NCBI GenBank assembly: GCA_009927665.1
Contig: RFMM01000262.1
Span: 1-36,104, forward strand
Direction of reading: 5' to 3'
DNA from: Actinomycetota bacterium
GTDB taxonomy: Bacteria > Actinomycetota > Acidimicrobiia > Acidimicrobiales > Ilumatobacteraceae
Length of the DNA: 36,104 nt
Below the pieces are notes generated by a model. That model saw nothing but the letters and a program-made list of their open reading frames with translations, did no database searches and had not been told where the DNA came from. Positions 1 to 6,350 of the stretch are shown one piece after another (position 1 is the stretch's first letter; each line of letters starts with the position of its first letter). Made by a program: the position numbers and the translations under genes.

Positions 1-1
1 G

Positions 2-478
2 GGCGAGCAACTCGAAGAGTGGTCACGTCGTAGCGGAGCCGCCATCGTGCGCGGTGCCGAAGGAGCCGACCCGTCATCGGTGGTCTTCGACGGTGTGCAG
101 AGTGCCGCGGCGCGTGGCGCCGACCTCGTGCTCGCCGATACCGCGGGTCGATTGCAGACCAATACCAACTTGATGGATGAGTTGCGCAAAGTGCGTCGCG
201 TTGCCGAAAAAGCCGCAGGCTCGGTCACTGAAGTGCTGCTCGTGATCGACGCAACAACCGGACAAAACGGCTTGGTGCAGGCCCGCCAGTTTGCTGAAGC
301 AACGCAGGTGACTGGCGTGGTGCTCACGAAACTCGACGGTTCAGCCAAGGGCGGCATCGTGTTTGCAATCGAGACCGAGCTGGGCATTCCCGTCAAACTC
401 GTCGGTCTCGGCGAGACGGTCGGAGACCTTGCGCCATTCGAGCCGCGCGAGTTTGTCGACGCCCTCTTCGACGACTAG
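2..478 (+). CDS. ftsY: Signal recognition particle receptor FtsY, 3' part
   Basis: SRP receptor GTPase that docks the SRP-ribosome complex at the membrane for co-translational insertion. Only the last 158 residues lie in the window; the frame is open from base 2, so the 47 start in the ORF track is internal. Visible are the IVRGAEGADPSSVVFD segment, the DTAGRLQ G3 motif, the MDELRKVRRV helix, TKLDG (G4) and LVGLGETVGDLAPF near the C-terminus, all typical of FtsY rather than Ffh. There is no M domain. ffh follows on the same strand, a neighbourhood common in actinobacteria. The N-terminal acidic/membrane region and first GTP-binding motif are outside the window. Confidence 0.95.
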   Translation, partial: GEQLEEWSRRSGAAIVRGAEGADPSSVVFDGVQSAAARGADLVLADTAGRLQTNTNLMDELRKVRRVAEKAAGSVTEVLLVIDATTGQNGLVQARQFAEATQVTGVVLTKLDGSAKGGIVFAIETELGIPVKLVGLGETVGDLAPFEPREFVDALFDD

Positions 479-514
479 CCGACGAGCGACGCCCTCTTCG
501 ACGTCGAGCACCGC

Positions 515-520
515 TAGATT
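515..520 (+). promoter_or_regulatory. Candidate -10 box (TAGATT) before ffh
   Basis: TAGATT fits the TANNNT -10 pattern and ends 10 nt before the ffh ATG, leaving room for only a few leader bases. No Shine-Dalgarno sequence is visible before the start. It belongs to a pattern of leaderless promoters seen across this window. Confidence 0.4.
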
Positions 521-530
521 TCGCGGTCTC

Positions 531-1826
531 ATGTTCGAGTCATTGAGTGACCGCCTTGGTGCGGTCGTCGGCAAACTTCGCAATCGCGGCCGACTGACCG
601 AGGCCGATGTCGACGAGGTGCTCGGCGAGATTCGCACCGCACTACTTGAAGCCGACGTCAACGTCACGGTGGTTCGCAACGTGCTGGCGCGCATTCGCGA
701 GCAGGCCGTTGGCGCTGCATTGTCAAAGGCGCTCGACCCAGCCCAGCAAGTGGTCAAGGTCGTGCACGCCGAACTCATCGCTCTGCTCGGCGGCGAGACA
801 CTCTCGATTAGCTATGCGAGCACGCCACCCACCGTGGTGTTGATGGCAGGTCTGCAGGGTTCGGGCAAAACCACGAGTGCAGCCAAACTCGCGGCCTGGT
901 TCAAGAAGCAGGGTCGACAGCCAATGCTCGTCGGCGCCGACCTGCAACGACCCGCCGCGGTTGAGCAACTGCGAGTGCTCGGTGCGCAAATCGATGTTCC
1001 GGTGTTCAGCGTGCCGGGCGACCCCGTCGACACTGCACGCGCAGGGTTGGAAGAAGCACGGCGCCTCGGTCGCAACGTGCTGATCGTCGACACCGCTGGT
1101 CGACTCGCAATTGACGAAGAGATGATGCAACAGGTGCGACGCATCAGCGAGGCGGTGTCACCGAACTACACCTTCCTCGTGGTCGATGCAATGACTGGTC
1201 AAGACGCCGTGACCGTGGCCGAGGCATTCAATGCGACACTCGCGATCGACGGAGTAATTCTCTCGAAACTCGACGGCGATGCCCGAGGCGGTGCCGCGCT
1301 TTCAGTGAAGGAAGTCATCGGCAAACCAATCGCCTTTGCCGCGACGGGGGAGAAGCTCGACGCGTTCGAGCAGTTCCACCCCGATCGCATGGCCGGGCGC
1401 ATTCTCGGCATGGGCGACATGCTCACGCTCATCGAGCAAGCCGAGCAGGTGTTCGAAAAAGAACAGGCCGAAAAAGCAGCAAAGAAACTGATGGGCGGCA
1501 AGTTCACGCTCGATGACTTTCTCGACCAACTGCAGCAGCTGAAAAAGATGGGACCACTGCAGAACGTGCTCGGCATGATCCCCGGCATGGGTGCGCAGTT
1601 GCAAGGCCAGGAAATCAGCGACGATCAGGTGCGCCGCACCGAGGCGATCATTCGCTCGATGACGCCCGCCGAACGCGAGAACCCAACCATCATCAACGGC
1701 AGCAGGCGCAGTCGTATCGCCAAGGGAAGCGGCACCCAAGTGCAGGATGTAAACCGCCTCGTCAAGCAGTTCGGCGAGATGCAGAAGATGATGAAGCGGT
1801 TTGGGGGTCGCATTCCTGGCAGATAG
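531..1826 (+). CDS. ffh: Signal recognition particle protein Ffh (SRP54)
   Basis: Protein subunit of the SRP; it binds 4.5S RNA and signal peptides and, with FtsY, targets membrane proteins. The ATG at 531 (MFESLSDRLG) is the family start; the ORF-track start at 363 adds 56 residues that shadow ftsY. Of 431 residues, 1-90 form the N domain, followed by G1 GLQGSGKTT (about 107-115), G3 DTAGRL (187-192) and G4 SKLDGDARGG (from 245). The Met-rich M domain includes LKKMGPLQNVLGMIPGMG and SRIAKGSGT. It ends with GGRIPGR soon after the RNA-binding helices, so the tail is short compared with many actinobacterial Ffh proteins. All GTPase motifs are intact. Confidence 0.97.
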   Translation: MFESLSDRLGAVVGKLRNRGRLTEADVDEVLGEIRTALLEADVNVTVVRNVLARIREQAVGAALSKALDPAQQVVKVVHAELIALLGGETLSISYASTPPTVVLMAGLQGSGKTTSAAKLAAWFKKQGRQPMLVGADLQRPAAVEQLRVLGAQIDVPVFSVPGDPVDTARAGLEEARRLGRNVLIVDTAGRLAIDEEMMQQVRRISEAVSPNYTFLVVDAMTGQDAVTVAEAFNATLAIDGVILSKLDGDARGGAALSVKEVIGKPIAFAATGEKLDAFEQFHPDRMAGRILGMGDMLTLIEQAEQVFEKEQAEKAAKKLMGGKFTLDDFLDQLQQLKKMGPLQNVLGMIPGMGAQLQGQEISDDQVRRTEAIIRSMTPAERENPTIINGSRRSRIAKGSGTQVQDVNRLVKQFGEMQKMMKRFGGRIPGR

Positions 1827-1866
1827 CCACCTGACAAATCATCGCTAGCCCTGCTACACCCCTGCG

Positions 1867-1872
1867 TATGAT
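1867..1872 (+). promoter_or_regulatory. Candidate -10 box (TATGAT), leaderless promoter of the HTH gene
   Basis: TATGAT is close to the TATAAT consensus and ends 7 nt before the ATG at 1880, so transcription would begin at or next to the A of the start codon. No Shine-Dalgarno sequence is present. No convincing -35 was found at 16-19 nt spacing. Confidence 0.5.
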
Positions 1873-1891
1873 ATAGACAATGCGCTATATC
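1870..1891. promoter_or_regulatory. Inverted repeat over the promoter and start codon, candidate operator
   Basis: Perfect 7-bp arms GATATAG (1870-1876) and CTATATC (1885-1891) are separated by 8 bp. The left arm overlaps the -10 box and the spacer contains the ATG of the HTH gene. Binding here would block the promoter, so autoregulation by the HTH protein encoded directly downstream is a natural inference. Confidence 0.45.
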
Positions 1892-2503
1892 AAGAAACAG
1901 AGCCCCAAGCGCCGATCGCAAACTGCACGCGGCGCGGCCGCACGTCTGTTGCGTGATGCGCGTCACGACGCTGGTCTCACGCAGGTGCAACTCGCTCGTC
2001 GGGCCGGAGTCTCACAGCCGGTCATCGCCGCGTACGAAGCCGGATCACGCGAACCCTCGGTGCCAATGCTCAGCCGACTCGTTGAAGCCACTGGTCGCAG
2101 ACTGGTCATGCGATATGAACCCGACCGCGCGATCTATCGGCTGTGTGACACCGCACGCGATATCGCCAAGACGCGCGACGACGCGACGAAACTGCGGTTG
2201 GTGTTTGAGTTCCTGCGCAGCGCACGAGACGATGGCGCATCGGTTGCCGAACTCGTCACGCCACCACCACCACCAACGGGTGATGCACGATTTGACGCGA
2301 TGTTGGCGGCCGTAGCCGAGCATCTCTGTCGATCCACGAAGCGGCGTCCACCACGGTGGGTGTTTTCGCCAGACCGCTATCTCGACACGCCGTGGTGGGT
2401 GAGCACACTTGGTTCAGCACAGCGTCGGGCGCACGCCAACGCCCCCATGCCGTTTCGCCGTCGTGGCGTCATGATTGACCGCCACGACCTTGTGTCGGTG
2501 TGA
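1880..2503 (+). CDS. XRE-family helix-turn-helix protein, possible antitoxin/regulator
   Basis: Protein of 207 residues with a basic N-terminus, then a Cro/C1-type HTH at about residues 22-72 (LLRDARHDAGLTQVQLARRA, VSQPVIAAYEAGSREPS). The remaining ~130 residues are not recognised and include a poly-proline linker (TPPPPPTGD) and a Trp-rich part (PPRWVFSPDRY, TPWWVSTLGS). The downstream nucleotidyltransferase-fold gene begins 12 bp after the stop, so the two are probably one transcript. HTH plus nucleotidyltransferase pairs are typical of AbiEii/MenT-like toxin-antitoxin modules, making an antitoxin or autoregulator role plausible but unproven. The start is the ATG at 1880, supported by the -10 box placed for leaderless transcription. 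Confidence 0.75.
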   Translation: MRYIKKQSPKRRSQTARGAAARLLRDARHDAGLTQVQLARRAGVSQPVIAAYEAGSREPSVPMLSRLVEATGRRLVMRYEPDRAIYRLCDTARDIAKTRDDATKLRLVFEFLRSARDDGASVAELVTPPPPPTGDARFDAMLAAVAEHLCRSTKRRPPRWVFSPDRYLDTPWWVSTLGSAQRRAHANAPMPFRRRGVMIDRHDLVSV

Positions 2504-2515
2504 TCTTCTCAACCC

Positions 2516-3061
2516 GTGACTGAGCCTCTGCTCGACGGTGTTGCGCTGCACCGAGCCTTCTCACTCGTAGCAGAGCGATTGCAGCGAAAGGGAGTCGTCG
2601 GTGAGATTCATATCTTCGGTGGTGCGGCGATGGTGCTGGTCTTTCGCTCGCGCCTCGCAACACGAGACGTCGACGCCGTCTTCACCCCTGATGGTGCGGT
2701 GCGCGACGCCGCCGATCACGCGGCTCGACTGCTTGGGCTGCCTCGCTCGTGGCTGAATAATCAGGCTTCGGGTTACGTCTCGCGCACGCCGGGGCGAGGT
2801 GTGCTCATAGTTGATCATCCGCACTTGCGGGTGGTGGCAACCAACCCAGAGCACCTTCTCGCGATGAAGGTGCGAGCGGCCCGAGCAGTGCGCGACGCCG
2901 ACGACATTCGGGTGCTCATCGTGCACCTCAACATGCTGAGCCTGTCGGAGATTCGGGCCGTCGTGCGCCGCTATTTTCCCGATGAACCCCTCTCCGCCCG
3001 CTCTGTCGAACTGGTGAGCGACATTCTTCGTGAGGTGCGGGGTGTGGTCGATGGCAGATAG
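2516..3061 (+). CDS. Nucleotidyltransferase-fold protein (DUF6036/AbiEii-like), possible toxin
   Basis: Protein of 181 residues, GTG start 12 bp after the HTH gene. Residues 30-56 carry a minimal nucleotidyltransferase signature: IHIFGGAAMVL followed by TRDVDAVF, matching GG-x(n)-DxD-type NTase active sites. Further on, LLAMKVRAARAVRDADDIRVL resembles the conserved Lys/Arg...D..D helix of DUF6036/AbiEii-type proteins. Related families transfer nucleotides to tRNA or proteins as toxins or defence effectors; that role is inferred only from fold and pairing. It lies between two housekeeping blocks with no metabolic link to either. It could also be an uncharacterised nucleotidyltransferase outside any toxin-antitoxin system. 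Confidence 0.7.
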   Translation: MTEPLLDGVALHRAFSLVAERLQRKGVVGEIHIFGGAAMVLVFRSRLATRDVDAVFTPDGAVRDAADHAARLLGLPRSWLNNQASGYVSRTPGRGVLIVDHPHLRVVATNPEHLLAMKVRAARAVRDADDIRVLIVHLNMLSLSEIRAVVRRYFPDEPLSARSVELVSDILREVRGVVDGR

Positions 3062-3118
3062 CCTGCACGAGACACTCGGGCGGTCGCTCGGCGTGCCGCA
3101 ATCACCGTAAGGAGCATC

Positions 3119-3400
3119 ATGTCCGTAAAACTTCGTCTCGCCCGGGTGGGCAAGACCAAGCAGCCGCACTATCGCGTCGTCGCGGCTGACACCAAGAAGG
3201 CCCGCAACGGGGAATTCCTCGAGATCGTCGGCACCTATCGCCCACTCGAGAACCCATCTGACTTCGTCATCGACAACAGCAAGGTGTTGCGTTGGCTGAA
3301 CAGTGGCGCCTTGCCCACCGAGCGAGTGCGCAAACTGCTCGAAGTCAACGGTCTCTGGGGCGAGTTCATCGCCACGAAGACGCCGAAGAAGAAGAAGTAG
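3119..3400 (+). CDS. rpsP: 30S ribosomal protein bS16
   Basis: Small-subunit protein needed for 30S assembly. The 93 residues begin with the classic MSVKLRLARVGKTKQPHYRV and include ADTKKARNGEFLEIVGTYRP and the WLNSGALPTERVRKLL segment, then a short Lys tail. A clear Shine-Dalgarno TAAGGAG (3108-3114) sits 4 nt before the ATG, unlike many leaderless genes in this window. It heads the block rpsP-khpA-trmD-rplS, with khpA starting 5 nt downstream. Confidence 0.98.
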   Translation: MSVKLRLARVGKTKQPHYRVVAADTKKARNGEFLEIVGTYRPLENPSDFVIDNSKVLRWLNSGALPTERVRKLLEVNGLWGEFIATKTPKKKK

Positions 3401-3405
3401 TCGCC

Positions 3406-3657
3406 GTGGCTGAGGCAGCCGTCGCCACCAAGGTGCTCGACCACATCGTTCGTTCGATCGTTGACAACCCCGACCAGGTGCGCATCGAAGCAGTTGACGA
3501 CGAGGGAGTCATCATTCTCGAAGTGCGCGTCGGCGACGGAGACCTCGGTCGCGTCATCGGCCGTCGTGGCCGCACCGCCCAGAACATTCGCGCGCTGGTG
3601 CGCGCCGCCGCCGAGAAAGACGGCGTTGACGTCGACGTCGACTTTCTCGACGACTGA
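3406..3657 (+). CDS. khpA: KH-domain RNA-binding protein KhpA
   Basis: Small single-KH-domain RNA-binding protein of 83 residues. The GTG at 3406 is chosen because it follows the rpsP stop by 5 nt and gives the family length; the longer ORF-track version from 3292 runs over rpsP. The domain begins LDHIVRSIVDNPDQV, and the GxxG RNA-binding loop is in VIGRRGRTAQNIRALV, followed by the C-terminal VDVDVDFLDD strand. KhpA acts with KhpB on sRNA/mRNA binding and cell-size control in other Gram-positive bacteria. In most relatives rimM follows; here trmD follows directly. Confidence 0.93.
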   Translation: MAEAAVATKVLDHIVRSIVDNPDQVRIEAVDDEGVIILEVRVGDGDLGRVIGRRGRTAQNIRALVRAAAEKDGVDVDVDFLDD

Positions 3658-3678
3658 CCCCGACCGTCGGTGCCCGTG

Positions 3679-4422
3679 ATGCGCATCGACGTGTTCACTC
3701 TCTTTCCGTCGCTCGTCGACGGCTTCTGCAGCGAGAGCTTGCTCGGTCGCGCGCGAACGGGTGCGATTCTCGACCTGCGCTTGCACGACATTCGCACACA
3801 CACCACTGACGCCCACCGCACCGTCGACGATTCGCCGTTCGGCGGCGGTGCTGGCATGGTGATGCGACCCGAACCCATCGCCGCCAGCATTCGTGCAGCG
3901 CAACCGCCCCGACCGCTGCTGGTGCTGTCACCAGGTGGCAGACGTTTCGATCAGGCGATGGCGAAGTCGCTTGCAGTATCGCAAGGGTTTTCCCTGTTGT
4001 GTGGCCGTTACGAAGGCGTCGACCACCGCGTCGTTCAACACCTCTGCGACGGCGAGGTGTCGATCGGTGACTTCGTGCTCGGCGGGGGAGAAGTGGCGGC
4101 ATGCGCCATCATCGAAGCGGTGGTGCGGCTCGTGCCGGGCGTGATGGGCAACCACGAATCGGCGACGAATGAGTCGTTTGAAGACCTGCTACTCGAGGCT
4201 CCGCAGTTCACGCGCCCTGCAGAGTTCGAAGGTGCCGAGGTTCCCGAGGTGTTGCGCGGTGGTGATCACGCACGAATCGCCCGCTGGCGCCTGGCTCAGG
4301 CATTGCATCGCACTGTGCGTGCGCGACCCGATTTGATTGAGCGTCGAGGTGGCCTCAGCGCTGAGGAAAAGCGTCTGTTGGAAGAGGTGCCGGCCGTGCC
4401 GTATCCTGAAAGTTCCCTATGA
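3679..4422 (+). CDS. trmD: tRNA (guanine37-N1)-methyltransferase TrmD
   Basis: Makes m1G37 in tRNAs with SAM, preventing +1 frameshifting. ATG 3679 gives the family start [13 protein letters not shown] 3670 in the ORF track is a less likely alternative. At 247 residues the length is normal. Visible are the [12 protein letters not shown] loop, the SPOUT-knot segments [10 protein letters not shown] (84-92) and GRYEGVDHR (109-117), then [13 protein letters not shown] and APQFTRP. By eye, the catalytic Asp usually found in an EDSF-type motif is Glu165 here (TNESF). The TGA overlaps the rplS ATG (ATGA), indicating translational coupling. The usual preceding rimM is missing. Confidence 0.95.
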   Translation: MRIDVFTLFPSLVDGFCSESLLGRARTGAILDLRLHDIRTHTTDAHRTVDDSPFGGGAGMVMRPEPIAASIRAAQPPRPLLVLSPGGRRFDQAMAKSLAVSQGFSLLCGRYEGVDHRVVQHLCDGEVSIGDFVLGGGEVAACAIIEAVVRLVPGVMGNHESATNESFEDLLLEAPQFTRPAEFEGAEVPEVLRGGDHARIARWRLAQALHRTVRARPDLIERRGGLSAEEKRLLEEVPAVPYPESSL

Positions 4423-4766
4423 AGCCCACTGACATCGTCGACAAACAGCACCTTCGCAGCGACGTTCCCGACCTGCGCCCCGGCGACGAAGTCAAAGTTC
4501 ACGTGTTGATCAAAGAAGGCGACAAAGAGCGCGTGCAGGTGTTTCAAGGTGACATCGTTGCCATCGAGGGTTCGGGCATTTCTGAGAGCTACACCGTTCG
4601 CAAGAACAGCTACGGCGTCGGCGTCGAGCGCACGTTTCCGCTGCACACGCCTTCGGTGGAAAAAATCGAGATCGTCAAGCGTGGTCAGGTGCGCCGCGCC
4701 AAGCTCGGCTACCTGCGCAATCGCGCCGGTAAGGCCGCGAAGATTCGCGAAAAGCGCGAAGAATAA
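4419..4766 (+). CDS. rplS: 50S ribosomal protein bL19
   Basis: Large-subunit protein at the 30S/50S interface. The 115 residues contain the family's signature regions: [17 protein letters not shown] near the N-terminus, [17 protein letters not shown], and [20 protein letters not shown], ending in the basic [14 protein letters not shown] tail. It starts inside the trmD stop codon (ATGA). In Mycobacterium lepB and rnhB follow; here the next gene is the DUF2469 gene, so those two are elsewhere or absent. Confidence 0.98.
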   Translation: MKPTDIVDKQHLRSDVPDLRPGDEVKVHVLIKEGDKERVQVFQGDIVAIEGSGISESYTVRKNSYGVGVERTFPLHTPSVEKIEIVKRGQVRRAKLGYLRNRAGKAAKIREKREE

Positions 4767-4817
4767 TTCTGCGACCGCAGTGCCGTTGAGCCGCACACCA
4801 CTGGGCGGAGCCGAGCA

Positions 4818-5111
4818 GTGAACACTGACGACCTCGAACAATACGAGGCAGAGCGCGAACTGCAGCTTGCCAACGAATACCAAGACGTCGTCGCGATGTT
4901 CAAGTACGCCGTCGAAACCGATCGCCGCTTCTACCTGGCCAATCACGTTGACGTAAAGGTCGTAGCCGATGGTCCGCGACCGCTCTTGGAGGTGACGCTG
5001 ACCGACGCATGGGTATGGGACATGTACCGCAAGACGCGTCTGGTGCCCAAGGTGAGGGTGCTCAGTTTCAAAGACCTCAACATCGAAGAGTTGCCGGCCA
5101 ACAACATCTAG
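4818..5111 (+). CDS. DUF2469 family protein (Rv2901c-like)
   Basis: Protein of 97 residues, very acidic at the N-terminus (NTDDLEQYEAERELQL), conserved through actinobacteria with no assigned function. Recognisable segments are ANEYQDVVAMFKYAVETDRRFYLAN and a WDMYRKTRLVPKVRVLSFKDLNIEEL end. GTG start at 4818 with weak Shine-Dalgarno support. Its position between rplS and yraN is the same relative order as in Mycobacterium, where it also sits near rnhB and yraN. No catalytic motif is evident. Confidence 0.9.
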   Translation: MNTDDLEQYEAERELQLANEYQDVVAMFKYAVETDRRFYLANHVDVKVVADGPRPLLEVTLTDAWVWDMYRKTRLVPKVRVLSFKDLNIEELPANNI

Positions 5112-5146
5112 GCGGCGCGGCCCGACAGAACGGCTCGGGGCGTAGC

Positions 5147-5560
5147 GTGGCGCGACCATCGAGCGGCGCGGCCCGACAGCGGGTGCGCATGGCGCGCGCC
5201 AAGTGGGCCGAAGATCTCGTCGCTGCGTGGTATCTGCGCGAGGGTTACGCCATCGTCGCACGCAACTGGCAGTGCGCCCGTGGCGAACTCGATGTGGTCG
5301 CGTTGCGCGACGGCGTGCTCGTCGTATGCGAGGTGAAGGCGCGCAGCAACGTCAACCTCGGCGACCCGTTCGAGTCGATCACCCCGCAGAAGATTGCGCG
5401 ACTGCGCCGTGCGACCGCCAAGTTCGTGGCAGAGCTGCGCGCTGGCCGATTGGCTGCTCAGTTAGGCGGCGGCGACGGGCGAGGGGATTTCAGTCGCGTT
5501 CGCTTCGACGCGGCCGCGGTGCTCGGCGGCGATGTTGAGGTGCGTGAATCGGTGTTCTGA
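5147..5560 (+). CDS. yraN: UPF0102/YraN family endonuclease-like protein
   Basis: YraN-family protein with a Holliday-junction-resolvase-like PD-(D/E)xK fold. About 137 residues from the GTG at 5147; ATG 5189 (MARAKWAEDL) is an alternative, while the 5009 start in the ORF track extends back over the DUF2469 gene. The core shows AEDLVAAWYLREGYAIVARNW, then GELDVVALRDGVLVVCEVKARS, whose Asp and ExK match the nuclease-type active site, and the closing VRFDAAAVLGGDVEV. A 17-bp direct repeat upstream encodes GAARQ twice at the N-terminus. Its last 99 bp overlap the convergent SGNH hydrolase gene. Confidence 0.88.
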   Translation: MARPSSGAARQRVRMARAKWAEDLVAAWYLREGYAIVARNWQCARGELDVVALRDGVLVVCEVKARSNVNLGDPFESITPQKIARLRRATAKFVAELRAGRLAAQLGGGDGRGDFSRVRFDAAAVLGGDVEVRESVF

Positions 5561-6348
5561 ACGCCCCGCATGCTGGGGCAGCCCGCGACGCTTGCGCACG
5601 GCTCGCACCACATCTTTCGACGTCTCGAGCACGAGAAGATAGCCGACGCCAGGGAAGAGATCTTTGCAGCGCTTCAAGAACCACGGAAGCCCCATGCGCA
5701 GCATCCACTGCACGTTTTCTTTGCGCGACCGTGGCCGCACGAGCGGCGCAGTCACGTCGCGAACATCGTGGCCCTGGCCGTGCAGCAGTTTGGCGAAGTG
5801 AGTGGCCAACATGTGGTAGCCCGTGCGGTTTGGGTGCATGCGGTCGATGTGCCAGATGCGCTGGTCATAGGTCAGGTCGATTTTTCGAACGTCAAGGCAC
5901 TTCGCGCCCAGCAATTGAGAAACATCGTCAATGATGTGGTTCAACGTCTCTACTCGCTGATGTAGCAGACGGCAAGACGCTTCGGTAGACGAATCTTGCG
6001 GTTCGGGTCGTGCAGCTTCATCGTCAGCACCTCGACACCGCGCTGACGCAACGTGGTGATGGTGCCATACATCGACCAGTAGATGTCGGTGGGGTCGAAG
6101 TTCTGTCGCAACACGTCGTTGCCACCAGCAATCAAGACCACGACATCGGGGTCATTTTCGAGCGCCTTGGGCAACTGCACGTCGAACACTTCGCGCATTC
6201 GCGCCCCGGGTCGTGAGTGGTTCGCATATCGCGTGAAGTTCGGAAGCGAACGATGGAGGAACGCACCTACGCCCTTGTTCGGGTGGGTGTTGTCTTCGTC
6301 GCCGACGCCAAAGCCCACCGAGTCGCCGAGTACTACGAGAGAATGCAT
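5462..6348 (-). pseudogene. SGNH/GDSL hydrolase, interrupted by a frameshift
   Basis: Two adjoining minus-strand frames together make one SGNH hydrolase of roughly 295 residues. The first (ATG 6348, 2 nt after the glycosyltransferase stop) has block I VVLGDSVGFGVG and block III VLIAGGNDVL but stops at 5950-5952 after AVCYISE. The second continues in another frame as RVETLNHIIDDVSQ and carries block V DRMHPNRTGYHMLA with catalytic Asp/His. Restoring one base near 5950-5956 would join them. Neither half alone has a full catalytic triad. The family removes acyl or acetyl groups from sugars or lipids, fitting its glycosyltransferase operon. A sequencing error, a recent mutation or programmed frameshifting cannot be told apart here. 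Confidence 0.8.
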
Positions 6349-6350
6349 GA

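Noticed and set aside
1831-1836. CTGACA as a -35 element for the HTH gene
   Set aside because: It lies 30 nt before the TATGAT box, too far for a normal sigma-70-type promoter.
4296-5261. 321-codon minus-strand ORF over trmD, rplS, DUF2469 and yraN
   Set aside because: Spans four well-supported genes on the opposite strand; no motif of its own.
5570-5965. 131-codon plus-strand ORF opposite the second half of the SGNH gene
   Set aside because: The minus-strand frame carries the SGNH block V motif; the plus frame has no recognisable features.
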